Below are positions 36,042 through 45,531 of a DNA stretch of 64,000 bases, one piece after another. Location of the stretch: assembly GCA_965216365.1 (NCBI GenBank), contig CBDCFT010000012.1:62001-126000 (forward strand), in the 5' to 3' direction. The notes beneath the pieces are model-generated. The model saw only the letters and a list, made by a program, of their open reading frames with translations. It did not search any database and was not told where the DNA came from. Position 1 is the first letter of the stretch. Every line of letters starts with the position of its first letter. The stretch is from CBDCFT01 sp965216365 (GTDB taxonomy: Bacteria > Pseudomonadota > Gammaproteobacteria > Arenicellales > CBDCFT01). A program made the position numbers and the translations under genes.

Positions 36042-38165
36042 TTAAAAACGACCGTAATAGCCTTCTTTTAATGCATCGTACAGATTAGCCGCGGTGTGCG
36101 TCTCACCATCGTATTCAATTTGCTCATTACCTTTAACTTCCACTATTTCGCCATTCTCCAGTTCAAATTTGTATGTGGTATTGGCCAAATCTTCTTCTTT
36201 GACTAATACACCCTGGAACGCTTCCGGGTTAAACCTGAACGTGGTGCACCCTTTTAATCCTTTGTCATAAGCGTACATGTAGATATCCTTAAAATCTTCA
36301 AATGGATAATCCGTCGGCACATTCGCTGTTTTTGAAATAGACGAATCAATCCAATTTTGCGCCGCCGCCTGCACATCGACATGTTGTTTGGGTGTAATCG
36401 TTTCCGCGCTGACAAAGTAATCGGGTAATGCGTTTTCACCTTTAGCGCCTTGTGCCGCACTGGGATTGACTAATGTTCGATACGCCAGCAATTCATAAGA
36501 AAAAACATCGACTTTTTCTTTCGTTTTGCGCCCTTCACGAATCACATTACGACTGTATTGATGGGCAAACGACGGTTCAACACCATTACTGGCATTATTC
36601 CCTAAAGACAAACTGATGGTTCCCGTCGGCGCAATCGAGGTGTGATGGGTATAACGCACACCTTCACGCGCAATGCGATCGGTTAACTCTTTAGGGAATT
36701 GCTGCATATAACGACTGTATTTCGCCAACAGCACCGAGCCGCGTATCTTGTCGCCAATTTTAATGCCGTCTTTGGCCATTTCCGGACGTTTTGCCATCAT
36801 TTCCGGTGTGATGGTGAAATGCTCCAGCGTGATTGGCGCTGCGCCTTTTTCCTGTGCCAGTTCCACCCCCACTTTCCAGCCGACTTCGGCCATCTCACGT
36901 GCTACACGTTCGGTAAACTCTAATGACTTCTCTTCGCCGTATTTCATACGCAGCATGGCCATGGTCGAACCCAGACCAAGAAAGCCCATGCCGTGGCGGC
37001 GTTTGTACATGATTTCGTGCCGTTGCTGCGGCAATGGCAAACCGTTAATCTCGACTACGTTATCCAGCATACGACTGAATGTCGCGACGACTTCACGGAA
37101 TCGCTCCCAATCGAAATCAGCCGTGTCGGTAAACGGTGCATCGACAAACCGGGTTAGGTTAACCGAACCCAGTAAACAACTGCCGTAGGGCGGCAACGGC
37201 TGTTCGCCACAGGGGTTAGTCGCGCGTATGTCTTCACAAAACCAGTTATTGTTCATCTCATTGATGCGATCAATCAGGATAAAACCCGGCTCGGCGTAAT
37301 CGTAAGTGGACACCATAATCATGTTCCACAAACGTTTCGCCGGAATCGTTTTATACACCCGACAGGCGACTTCACCGCGTTCATTGGTTGTGTATCCCTT
37401 GGTTACCGGCCAATGACGCCATACTTTACGAATACCCTTATCGTCGCATTCCGCTTCGGTCGCTGGAAACACCAGGTCCCAGTCCGCTTCGTTTTTAACC
37501 GCGCGCACAAATTCGTTCGTAATCAGACATGAGAGATTAAATTGACGTAGACGGCCATCACTGCGTTTGGCACGAATGAAATCCATAATGTCCGGATGGG
37601 AGATATTAAACGTCCCCATTTGCGCGCCACGCCTGCCACCCGCGGATGACACCGTAAAACACATGGCGTCGAAAATATCCATAAAAGAGAGGGCGCCGGA
37701 GGTATAGGCCCCGGCGCCACTCACAAATGCCCCTTTGGGGCGGAGGGTAGAGAACTCATATCCGATGCCGCACCCTGCCTTCAAGGTGAGTCCGGCTTCG
37801 TGAACCATGCTTAAAATACCGTCCATCGAGTCGGGGACGATGCCCGAGACGGTGCAGTTAATAGTGCTGGTGGCGGGTTTATGATCCTGCGCGCCGGCAT
37901 TGGAAATCACCCGGCCTCCTGGAATAGCGCCGTTTTGCAACGCCCAAAAAAACTTGTCGAACCACTCCTGACGTTTCTCCGGTTCGGTTTCGACCATGGC
38001 GAGGGCGCGCGCGACACGGTAATAAGTGTCGTCGATATCGTTATCGAGGACCTCACCGGTTTTACTTTTTAATCGATATTTTTTATCCCAGATATCAACC
38101 GAGGCCGGTTGCAACGGAATTTCTGGTGTCTCTTGGACTGTTTTTTCAATGTTAGCGGCACTCAT
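36042..38165 (-). CDS. nrdJa: adenosylcobalamin-dependent ribonucleotide reductase, large subunit NrdJa
   Basis: 707 residues, the catalytic barrel of class II ribonucleotide reductase, which makes deoxynucleotides from ribonucleotides with B12 as radical source and works with or without oxygen. Motifs: 'PATSTINCTVSG' with the reducible Cys, 'LKAGCGIGYEFSTLRPKGAFVSG', 'VSSAGGRRGAQMGTFN', the active-site 'RATNPCGEQPLPPYGSCLLGSVNL' (NxCxE-type loop), and 'APTGTISLSLGNNASNGVEPSF'. The C-terminal zinc tail is absent and supplied by the downstream nrdJb gene. It is preceded by NrdR boxes. Confidence 0.95.
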   Translation of the reverse strand: MSAANIEKTVQETPEIPLQPASVDIWDKKYRLKSKTGEVLDNDIDDTYYRVARALAMVETEPEKRQEWFDKFFWALQNGAIPGGRVISNAGAQDHKPATSTINCTVSGIVPDSMDGILSMVHEAGLTLKAGCGIGYEFSTLRPKGAFVSGAGAYTSGALSFMDIFDAMCFTVSSAGGRRGAQMGTFNISHPDIMDFIRAKRSDGRLRQFNLSCLITNEFVRAVKNEADWDLVFPATEAECDDKGIRKVWRHWPVTKGYTTNERGEVACRVYKTIPAKRLWNMIMVSTYDYAEPGFILIDRINEMNNNWFCEDIRATNPCGEQPLPPYGSCLLGSVNLTRFVDAPFTDTADFDWERFREVVATFSRMLDNVVEINGLPLPQQRHEIMYKRRHGMGFLGLGSTMAMLRMKYGEEKSLEFTERVAREMAEVGWKVGVELAQEKGAAPITLEHFTITPEMMAKRPEMAKDGIKIGDKIRGSVLLAKYSRYMQQFPKELTDRIAREGVRYTHHTSIAPTGTISLSLGNNASNGVEPSFAHQYSRNVIREGRKTKEKVDVFSYELLAYRTLVNPSAAQGAKGENALPDYFVSAETITPKQHVDVQAAAQNWIDSSISKTANVPTDYPFEDFKDIYMYAYDKGLKGCTTFRFNPEAFQGVLVKEEDLANTTYKFELENGEIVEVKGNEQIEYDGETHTAANLYDALKEGYYGRF

Positions 38166-38279
38166 CTACGCCGTTTACTCCCCTATAGTTAAAGTTTTAA
38201 AAGGGTCTGAATTTCAAGTTAATCCTTGGCCTTAAAAGATTACTGCAACCCCTGGTATTTAATCATTAATTATCAGAAA

Positions 38280-38327
38280 ACACAATATCTGGGGTACAGG
38301 ATCGAAGCTTACCCCTAGATATTGTGT
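38280..38327. promoter_or_regulatory. tandem NrdR boxes upstream of nrdJa
   Basis: Two 16-base elements, ACACAATATCTGGGGT (38280-38295) and CCCCTAGATATTGTGT (38312-38327), begin 32 bases apart, three turns of DNA, and mirror each other. Both follow the NrdR consensus acaCwAtATaTwGtgt. They lie 115 bases before the nrdJa start, where the nucleotide-sensing repressor NrdR would block transcription. Confidence 0.85.
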
Positions 38328-38440
38328 TCGTCAACAATTATTGTGAATTTCGCACCGAGCCAGGACGACGCTGGTGTACTCGGCGCCAAGGACGGGATAC
38401 TTATATATGTCAGTTAAGCAATCACGCCCAAACACGCCAT

Positions 38441-40558
38441 TTACGTGGTCAAACGCCGGTAAATATCCGACACTTTGGCCGGTAAACGGCGCACGTCATC
38501 TACCACGGTGTAATTCACCGCCCCATACATGTGGGGCAAATAGGAACGAGCCTCGGAATCGATGGTAATGCAAAACGGATGCACGCCTGCACGCTTGGCT
38601 TCTATCAGGGCGCGCCGGGTATCTTCGATACCGTATTCACCGCGATACCCATCGTAGTCATCCGGCTTGCCGTCCGACAACGTAATTAACAACCGGGTTT
38701 GTGCGTCGATGCTGGTCAATACCTGGGTCAGGTGGCGAATAATCACACCCATGCGGGTGTAGTCCTGTGGACGCATGCCACTGATGCGTCTTTTTACATT
38801 GTCGTTATAGTTTTCATGCAACCCTTTTATACGAAATAACTCGCAACGTTTGCGTGTCATGCCGGAAAAACCAAAAATCGCATAACGGTCACCTAACACT
38901 TCAAGCGCTTCACACAACAGCACCAGGCTTTCGCGTTCGGCATCGTTAATCCATCCCTTGGTCGAACCGCTCATGTCCACCATAAACACGACCGCCATAT
39001 CGCGTTCCTGGGTATGCATACGCCGGAACACGTGCTCGGACATTTCGTTGCCCCTGACAATATCGGAATAGGCTTCGATGAATGCATCCAGATCAATGTC
39101 GTCGCCTTCACGCTGGCGCGTCAAAGGACGCACCTGGGTGCGCAGCGCTTCGAAGGTTTTACGCAATTCACTCACCACACCGGCATATTTATGCAATGTG
39201 GTCTCGACAAAAGCCTCCTCGCCCAACTGCACTTCGTGTTCCCGCAGATAACACCAGCCCTTGCGGTAATTCTGCCGGCGAAAGTCCCATTCGTCGTAAC
39301 TAATCACATCGCCCTGCACCACTTCCCGCTGCGGTTTCTTGGCGGAGTCATTGGGATTGTCACCCGTAATACTGTCCTGAAAATTCGCCGCCTGCCAATA
39401 ATCGTCCGGCACTTCACCAAAATCCTGGGTAATGGATTGCAACAAGGATTGGAACTGATCGTTTGGGTTGATCGTTTGTTCATCCACATTCAGGGAATAG
39501 CTTTGCTCAGTCGCGGGTTGACCCTCACAGCTTTGCTCGATACTGGCACCGGCCATGGCTTCGTATGGCAAGGCCAAATCGTCACAAAGATTCGCCAGTT
39601 CCTGCTGAAATTGCTCTTTCTCGCGTTGCTGACGCTGCTCCATCGCGGATTCGGAAATTTCTGCCCGCAGCTCGCCTTGATAGCACTTACCGATAGGTAA
39701 CTCGTCGATAGTCGGATACAACCTGGCCAAAGTTCGACGCGTATCCGCAACTGTGGCTGCGGGTTGTTTTAGCTCGTCGACTACACTTGACCATCGCGCG
39801 GGCAATTCGACTTCGCCAACGCGTTTTTGTAACTCGCTCATCTCACGCGCAAGGCCGGGTAATTCACGCACAATACAAGCATCGAGACGAATGGTCTCCA
39901 GCAGATAAAATAATTCCTGTGCTTTTTTTGGCGAATCAAACGTCTTGAACAAAGTGCTCAAACTGCTTTGTCCCGACGGTTTTTGAAACGTGCCAAACCA
40001 GATTTGCGCCCATAAATGCGCAATATGCGCCTTGTACAATTTAAAGTTTGCGCGTGCATCGTCAAAGTTAAACAGGCTAGGCGGGAGATATAACACTTCG
40101 CTGTCCGTATAAGCCTGCTCGTTACTTTCGATGCGCAGCGAGCGTCCGGACAAACCGTTCACATAAGCGCCAAGAATTTTTTGCGATTCATCCAGTGTAA
40201 CGCGGCTGTTGTGCCGCCCGACCGACGCTATGAACCCCTCAACCTCACGCAAAGCGGAACTGCCGGGATACAAACCATCACGATCATAAATGTCCAGCCC
40301 GTGCATGATCCATTGCCTGACCTGCTCCTGCTCCATCGTTTGCAACGCGTGGCTCGCATTGGCGACAAACTGATAGGCCAACTCGGCATTGGTCTTGGCA
40401 ATAATCCGCAACCAGTGCAACACAAATTCCTGTTGCTCACGATCCAGGTGCGATAATGATTTGGCCGGTTCACTCGCCGTACGCCGCGATGACAACACCG
40501 CCTCCAACACGCGTTCAAGCATGTGTTCGAGAGTTGATGCTGAGAGACGGGCAGGCAT
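38441..40558 (-). CDS. CbbO/NorD-like protein with C-terminal von Willebrand A domain
   Basis: 705 residues. The C-terminal VWA domain has a complete MIDAS motif, 'VVFMVDMSGSTKGWINDAE' (about 523-541), and 'LLITLSDGKPDDYDGYRGEYGIEDTRRALIEAKRAGV'. The N-terminal two-thirds is helical and lies in the CbbO/NorD family. With CbbQ-type AAA ATPases these proteins form activases for RuBisCO (CbbQO) or nitric-oxide reductase (NorQD). The ATPase gene lies upstream on the same strand after a 201-base gap, but neither cbbLS nor norCB is in the window, so the client enzyme is unknown. Confidence 0.87.
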   Translation of the reverse strand: MPARLSASTLEHMLERVLEAVLSSRRTASEPAKSLSHLDREQQEFVLHWLRIIAKTNAELAYQFVANASHALQTMEQEQVRQWIMHGLDIYDRDGLYPGSSALREVEGFIASVGRHNSRVTLDESQKILGAYVNGLSGRSLRIESNEQAYTDSEVLYLPPSLFNFDDARANFKLYKAHIAHLWAQIWFGTFQKPSGQSSLSTLFKTFDSPKKAQELFYLLETIRLDACIVRELPGLAREMSELQKRVGEVELPARWSSVVDELKQPAATVADTRRTLARLYPTIDELPIGKCYQGELRAEISESAMEQRQQREKEQFQQELANLCDDLALPYEAMAGASIEQSCEGQPATEQSYSLNVDEQTINPNDQFQSLLQSITQDFGEVPDDYWQAANFQDSITGDNPNDSAKKPQREVVQGDVISYDEWDFRRQNYRKGWCYLREHEVQLGEEAFVETTLHKYAGVVSELRKTFEALRTQVRPLTRQREGDDIDLDAFIEAYSDIVRGNEMSEHVFRRMHTQERDMAVVFMVDMSGSTKGWINDAERESLVLLCEALEVLGDRYAIFGFSGMTRKRCELFRIKGLHENYNDNVKRRISGMRPQDYTRMGVIIRHLTQVLTSIDAQTRLLITLSDGKPDDYDGYRGEYGIEDTRRALIEAKRAGVHPFCITIDSEARSYLPHMYGAVNYTVVDDVRRLPAKVSDIYRRLTT

Positions 40559-40759
40559 TGAGTGAGAGCGGTTAGTTCAAATACGTGCCTTGGTATTTTA
40601 TCAATGATTTTCTGACCACTTGGTCTTGTTTGTATGCGACACGTATGATGTCGCCATTATACTGAGCGACTTTGTTTCAATAAAAACCACCCTAAAGTGT
40701 GTCTGGGAGGTGTTTTGGCTTACGCCGCGAAGGCGGCTGACTCTCACTTCTAAAAGTTT

Positions 40760-41605
40760 TTAGAACAACGACGAACTGAGTTCGTCGATGGCGGTAATCA
40801 TTTCCGGGTCGTCAGTCAGGGATTCGGCGATAGCAACACGGCAGGCTTCCATGGGTTCGATACCGGAAACAATCAACTTTGCCGCATGCACTAACAAACG
40901 GGTGCTCGCACCTTCGTCAATGCCATTGCCTTTGAGGTTTCGTGTCATGGCGCCAAATTTCACGAGTAATGCAGCAGTAGACTTATCCAGGCCGGATTCC
41001 CGTATAACGATGTCTTGTTCCAGTTCCGCATCCGGAAAATCGAATTCAATACTGACAAAGCGTTGCCGTGTGCTGGGCTTTAAGTCTTTCAGGACACTTT
41101 GGTAACCGGGGTTATAAGAAATCGTCAGGCAAAACTGCTCCTGCGCTTTGATCAACTCGCGGGTTTTCTCAATGGGCAATAGTCGCCGGTCGTCGGCGAG
41201 GGGATGAATGACAACCGTCGTGTCTTTACGTGCTTCAACGACTTCGTCCAGATAGCAAATACCGCCTACGCGCACCGCATGGGTAAGCGGGCCGTCGACC
41301 CACTGGGTTTCGCCACCGATGATCAAGTATCGTCCGACCAGATCGGATGCGGATAAATCGTCGTGGCACGACACCGTGACCAACGGCCGTTGCAGACGCC
41401 ATGCCATGTATTCCATGAACCGGGTTTTGCCACAGCCGGTCGGGCCTTTCAGCAATACCGGGAGCTTATTTCGATAGGCGGCTTCGAACAGGGCGACTTC
41501 GTTGTACTGGGGCGCATAAAACGGCTCTTCCAACACCCGGTATTCCGATGTGTCGAACGACTCTTTTATATTTTCAACTGGATTGATCCGGGCAGTCATT
41601 GCCAC
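40760..41605 (-). CDS. cbbQ: MoxR-type AAA ATPase of the CbbQ/NirQ/NorQ family
   Basis: 281 residues. Walker A 'VLLKGPTGCGKTRFMEYMAWRL', Walker B 'ICYLDEVVEARKD', sensor 'FCLTISYNPGYQSVLKDLKPSTRQRFVSIEFDFP' and the C-terminal CbbQ_C helical part. It would remodel an inhibited metalloenzyme together with the VWA protein downstream. The symbol is by family; NorQ is the equal alternative. Both genes are transcribed leftward and the start ('MAMTARINPVENIKESF') is within the usual length of the family. Confidence 0.88.
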   Translation of the reverse strand: MAMTARINPVENIKESFDTSEYRVLEEPFYAPQYNEVALFEAAYRNKLPVLLKGPTGCGKTRFMEYMAWRLQRPLVTVSCHDDLSASDLVGRYLIIGGETQWVDGPLTHAVRVGGICYLDEVVEARKDTTVVIHPLADDRRLLPIEKTRELIKAQEQFCLTISYNPGYQSVLKDLKPSTRQRFVSIEFDFPDAELEQDIVIRESGLDKSTAALLVKFGAMTRNLKGNGIDEGASTRLLVHAAKLIVSGIEPMEACRVAIAESLTDDPEMITAIDELSSSLF

Positions 41606-41676
41606 AGTCTACAACGTTAAGACGCGGCATGCACCGCGTCTCTATGCAAATTAGCTGTTTCTAATTCTGTAGATTG

Positions 41677-42003
41677 CTATTTCTTGACCCAACTTCCGCC
41701 TCGCAAGACAAAATATCCTTTCGGTGTCTTGTCGATAGCTTTCTTGCCAGCCAGGGCTTCGACGTTTTTTACACTGGTTCCGTTTTTCGTCGCAATTTGC
41801 TGATACTTCTGACGCCGTTTGTCGTTGATGAACTTGACCAACGACTGTACGTCACCACCGCCTTTAACCACGCCCAGATAGCCATTCGGCTTTTCGCCGA
41901 CAAGCCCGGATTGTTTTGCTTCCTGCAGATTCAATGCAAAACCCGGCGCGGATACGAAAGCCAACAATAATAAGATAACGGTAATCACCTGTTTGAATTT
42001 CAT
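41677..42003 (-). CDS. ydbL: YdbL-family (DUF1318) periplasmic protein
   Basis: 108 residues. A signal peptide (about 1-24, 'VITVILLLLAFVSAPGFAL') is followed by 'NLQEAKQSGLVGEKPNGYLGVVKGGGDVQSLVKFINDKRRQKYQQIATKNGTSVKNVEALAGKKAIDKTPKGYFVLRGGSWVKK', the YdbL/DUF1318 domain, which carries conserved Gly-rich and Lys-rich blocks. In Escherichia coli YdbL is encoded with YnbE and YdbH and helps their assembly as an inter-membrane lipid bridge. It is the last of a three-gene operon here. Confidence 0.9.
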   Translation of the reverse strand: MKFKQVITVILLLLAFVSAPGFALNLQEAKQSGLVGEKPNGYLGVVKGGGDVQSLVKFINDKRRQKYQQIATKNGTSVKNVEALAGKKAIDKTPKGYFVLRGGSWVKK

Positions 42004-42063
42004 ACTGTATTCCTCGTTTAATCTATTCGCTCATTGTCTGCTCAGGGGCTTTAAGTAATTTCG

Positions 42064-42264
42064 CTAGAACAAACCACTGTCTTCTGAAAAAACGTCTTCA
42101 AGATCTTTTTCGACCTTGACTCGAATTTCGTGTTCGATTTTCACATTCAAATTAATAGTGATGGGTTCTTCCGGTGGCGCGACTTTGACCGTCGGTGTGC
42201 AGCCATACGCCATCAGTGATAGCAGAATCACTGAACTAATTGCCGTTGTTTTCATCTTTCTCAT
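42064..42264 (-). CDS. ynbE: YnbE-family small outer-membrane lipoprotein
   Basis: 66 residues from ATG 42264, chosen because GGAG lies eight bases upstream; 42291 is an alternative. The lipobox 'LMAYGC' is followed by 'TPTVKVAPPEEPITINLNVKIEHEIRVKVEKDLEDVF', nearly identical to the YnbE pattern (EPITINxNVKIEHEI). YnbE multimers extend the beta-sheet of YdbH in the outer membrane, so the ydbH-ynbE-ydbL order supports a complete lipid-transport bridge. It lies between ydbL and ydbH with short gaps. Confidence 0.9.
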   Translation of the reverse strand: MRKMKTTAISSVILLSLMAYGCTPTVKVAPPEEPITINLNVKIEHEIRVKVEKDLEDVFSEDSGLF

Positions 42265-42313
42265 CTTGCTGTCTCCGCAAGCTCGTTTCATTCAGCATAC
42301 CTGTTTAAACACG

Positions 42314-45300
42314 CTATTGCCGTATTGTCTCATAATGCTCACGCACTCGTTCATCCAGCTTCTCGTTTAAGCCTTCCACCAGGCGCAAACTTCTGAGCAA
42401 CGATAATACATTTTGCTCCAGGTTAATATTCACATGCACCGGCCGTGTCGTTTCCAGTTCCGGACTGGTGCCTTCAAGATGCATTTGCAACAGCAACTCG
42501 CCATTCGGCTTGTAAAAGGTGTCCGCCTTCATCACATCGTAGCGAAAATCTTTTAACGCCTTAAACACTATTTCCGTTCCCGGTGCCGCGTCCTCGATGG
42601 ATTTCGTACCGCCTTCCGGCGCGTAGTGGATTTGCCCGCCGGGACTCAACGCAAACACTTCACCTTGTTCGATATAGATGCCATCAGCGCGTAAGTCGAC
42701 TGGAATACGGCCATTAACTCTGCCACTCGCCGCCAATCCATCAAATTCCTGTAATTGCATAATCTGTTCAATATCCAGATTTTCAACGTCAATCATTACA
42801 CTATTCTGATCGCGATTAAAATCCAGTTGCAATTTCTCGCTTTTGATCTCGCCACCCATAAACCCCGCCGACACCTCGTCTACCATCAGCCCGGGTAACG
42901 GTCCGTTGTTCGATTCATGCAACGAAATCCCGGCTTGTGCATTACTGATCGGCAGACCAAAGTCTATCTGATTGACATTAACCAAGGCTGAATGTCGCGT
43001 GTTAATTGTTGGAAATACCTGCAGCGGTAGTTTCGTGGTTAATCCGGAAAACAAAATTTCCCGGTAAAAACCGCCGCCACGCTCAATGCTTATTTCAGTT
43101 TCAACATTGATATTCGTTTTCTCTTCGCTACTATCCCATTGCACATGCCCATCGAGGGTGACCATTCCCGTCACAAGATCAAAGTCGTAGGGCCAGGGTT
43201 GCCAGAAATCGCTCATCGCTAACTCGCTTTCACTTAAGTCTATGCTGACAGGCTTGATTGTTATGCCGCCTGTTTTATCGCTGGTTTGATAGTTCAACTC
43301 CGAGGTGACGCGGCCAATGTCCGGAAGCATAGAGAATTCAGTTTGAGCGGCCACTTTTTTGTTATCGGCCATTACCTTTGCATCTATGTCAAGCAACGCG
43401 ATTTCCCTATTCTCTAACAACGTCTTTATAAGATCAGTCTTGACATGGCTGCGCGCCGCCCAGGCACCGTTGCTTGCACCATTGACCTCAAAATTTATCG
43501 ACATCGACTCCGGTGTAATAGGATATTCTTGCCAGGTGAATGACGTCAGGTTTGCCCGCCAGTTTTTTGTTTTTACAGACCAGGCATTCGCGTCATTTAT
43601 AAATAACAGAATCTCTTTCTGCTGGGGTTTGAAAGACGCTTTGTTTATGGCAATGTCGGCTACTTTTAGCTTTTCCGCAGTCAACATGCTTGTGGGTGTC
43701 AAGTTTAAAACACTGACGCCTTGTGAGCTTTTGATAGACCCAGACAGCGGCCAGCTGATGTCATTGACATTCAACAAATCGGATGAAATGCCGTTTAGCG
43801 ACATCACACTGTCCGGGTTTAGTTCGATAATTGTTTCATCCGGCTGGCTACGCAGGGAACCTGTCCAGGACAGCGCACCACCAGCCACCGAGTAATCGGA
43901 TACGTTGACGTCGTCAAATGTCGCGTCGGCCTGTGCATCACGCCAACGGAAAACTTCCTGTGTTTTTTCAATCGCGCCGCTTAACGACGATGCGAAATTT
44001 TTTACTGATGTGTTTTTGGCGGTCAACGTGCTCAGATTAACCTCGCTATCCTGGGCAAGATTAAAGGTGCTCTGATTGTCGTTGGTTTGTAGATCTCCCA
44101 TCAACCTGACGACGGCCTTATCCGCTTTTAAACCAGCGAGTTCAACGTTATCCAGGTTTGATTCGCTCGAATGCAACTGAATATCGTATGCGTTCGTTTC
44201 GCGTCGCACGCTCGCTGCAAAACGCGAGCTGCCTGCCGCAATTTTTAATTCACCACTATCAAATTCGTTAAATTCGACTTCTGCGCCCCGTTGAATTTGG
44301 ACGGCGAGACGGTCGCCATCGATAGTCAATTCTCCCGGCCAGTTAATTGTTGCGTTATGAATTGATAAACCTGCCTGGCGGAATCCTTGCAAGAATAACG
44401 TCGATTCCGGTTGTGAAAATACAGAGAATAAACCCGGTGAACTTCGAACCCGGCCTTCCGGCTCAGCGCGCAAACTGGCAACCTGAAAATCACCCGTCGA
44501 TATCCCGTTCAATTGCGCGTGGTTGTCTTTGTCGAAAGCGAATTCAAATCCCTGATCGGTTTGAACAATCGACCCGTTTAACGATACGCGAATATCATCG
44601 ACACGCGTATCAAACCACTGTAAATCCCGGCCGCTAGCGGTTGCCGTCAACGTGGACCTTCCATCCGCTTGTTCCTGTATGCGCCAATCGGCCTCGAATA
44701 AACCGTCCCCTTCAAACGGCAATGCAGTGGTAATCAAAGGGGCTACCCACTGCCGCAGACCGTCCAGGTCGAGTTTGATTCTACCCGTCAGTTGATCGTT
44801 ACCCGCCGGTTTGACGCGAATAAACGCTGGTGCCGTGTCCGTCGTGGCCAGCGGCGCTGTCTCGACACTCAGGCCCTCATTTTCCCGCCAATCTAGCGAC
44901 AAAGATCGAGTATTGTTGTTTTTGGTATAAAAATCTATCTGAGCATTCAATGCGGACAATTGCTTTTGCAGTTGCCCACGACCGTTCAGTTCGATCTCCG
45001 TTGCAGATTGCGATGAGCGCAGTAAAAACCGGCTAATGTCTACTGTCGAAAACGGCAGCCGCTCTTGCCAGGACGGGTTAAGAATGAAAAGTAACGGTCG
45101 AATCGAGAAAGCATTACTAGACTTTTTGCTGACCGGATCGTGATCGATAGTTAACTTCTCTACCGAAATCTTATCCAGCGTGCCATTGACGAGTTCTTGC
45201 CAGTTGAAGGTGAATTCCACGTTGACACCGTTCACTTGCCAAGAGTTATCCGGCGCCCTTAGTTCCATTGACTCCAGGGCCAGTTTTTGTGTGGAAACCG

Positions 45301-45451
45301 AATCGACACGAACATCAATGCCGGTAAACCCCCGCTTTTGCAATTGCCTGTGCAAGACACTCTCTACTATCTGTGGCGCCATTACCCACAACAAAACGCC
45401 GGCTGCGATGAACAGAATCAAAGCTACAATGTTTAAACGCAATGACCTCAC
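42314..45451 (-). CDS. ydbH: YdbH-family inter-membrane lipid transport protein (AsmA-like)
   Basis: 1045 residues. An N-terminal membrane anchor (about 7-25, 'NIVALILFIAAGVLLWVM') is followed by a long periplasmic repeat of beta-strands, the hydrophobic-groove fold of AsmA-like proteins. The C-terminal part ('GEVFALSPGGQIHYAPEGGTKSIEDAAPGTEIVFKALKDFRYDVMKADTFYKPNGELLLQMHLEGTSPELETTRPVHVNINLEQNVLSLLRSLRLVEG') is the conserved YdbH/DUF3971-type end. Together with TamB and YhdP, YdbH moves phospholipid to the outer membrane in Escherichia coli. It is first in the ydbH-ynbE-ydbL operon and divergent from the HAD gene. Confidence 0.9.
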   Translation of the reverse strand: MRSLRLNIVALILFIAAGVLLWVMAPQIVESVLHRQLQKRGFTGIDVRVDSVSTQKLALESMELRAPDNSWQVNGVNVEFTFNWQELVNGTLDKISVEKLTIDHDPVSKKSSNAFSIRPLLFILNPSWQERLPFSTVDISRFLLRSSQSATEIELNGRGQLQKQLSALNAQIDFYTKNNNTRSLSLDWRENEGLSVETAPLATTDTAPAFIRVKPAGNDQLTGRIKLDLDGLRQWVAPLITTALPFEGDGLFEADWRIQEQADGRSTLTATASGRDLQWFDTRVDDIRVSLNGSIVQTDQGFEFAFDKDNHAQLNGISTGDFQVASLRAEPEGRVRSSPGLFSVFSQPESTLFLQGFRQAGLSIHNATINWPGELTIDGDRLAVQIQRGAEVEFNEFDSGELKIAAGSSRFAASVRRETNAYDIQLHSSESNLDNVELAGLKADKAVVRLMGDLQTNDNQSTFNLAQDSEVNLSTLTAKNTSVKNFASSLSGAIEKTQEVFRWRDAQADATFDDVNVSDYSVAGGALSWTGSLRSQPDETIIELNPDSVMSLNGISSDLLNVNDISWPLSGSIKSSQGVSVLNLTPTSMLTAEKLKVADIAINKASFKPQQKEILLFINDANAWSVKTKNWRANLTSFTWQEYPITPESMSINFEVNGASNGAWAARSHVKTDLIKTLLENREIALLDIDAKVMADNKKVAAQTEFSMLPDIGRVTSELNYQTSDKTGGITIKPVSIDLSESELAMSDFWQPWPYDFDLVTGMVTLDGHVQWDSSEEKTNINVETEISIERGGGFYREILFSGLTTKLPLQVFPTINTRHSALVNVNQIDFGLPISNAQAGISLHESNNGPLPGLMVDEVSAGFMGGEIKSEKLQLDFNRDQNSVMIDVENLDIEQIMQLQEFDGLAASGRVNGRIPVDLRADGIYIEQGEVFALSPGGQIHYAPEGGTKSIEDAAPGTEIVFKALKDFRYDVMKADTFYKPNGELLLQMHLEGTSPELETTRPVHVNINLEQNVLSLLRSLRLVEGLNEKLDERVREHYETIRQ

Positions 45452-45531
45452 AAACGCTGACTAAAAATAGGAATCAGACTCATCTAATGATGCGCGTTTT
45501 CTCGTATTGGACAATGCTTTAATATGGCAGT

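Noticed and set aside
39014..39700. Plus-strand frame of 228 codons within the VWA gene
   Set aside because: It lies antisense to a well-supported gene and shows no motif; it arises from codon bias.
43359..43895. Plus-strand frame of 178 codons within ydbH
   Set aside because: Antisense to ydbH, no recognisable domain and no ribosome site.
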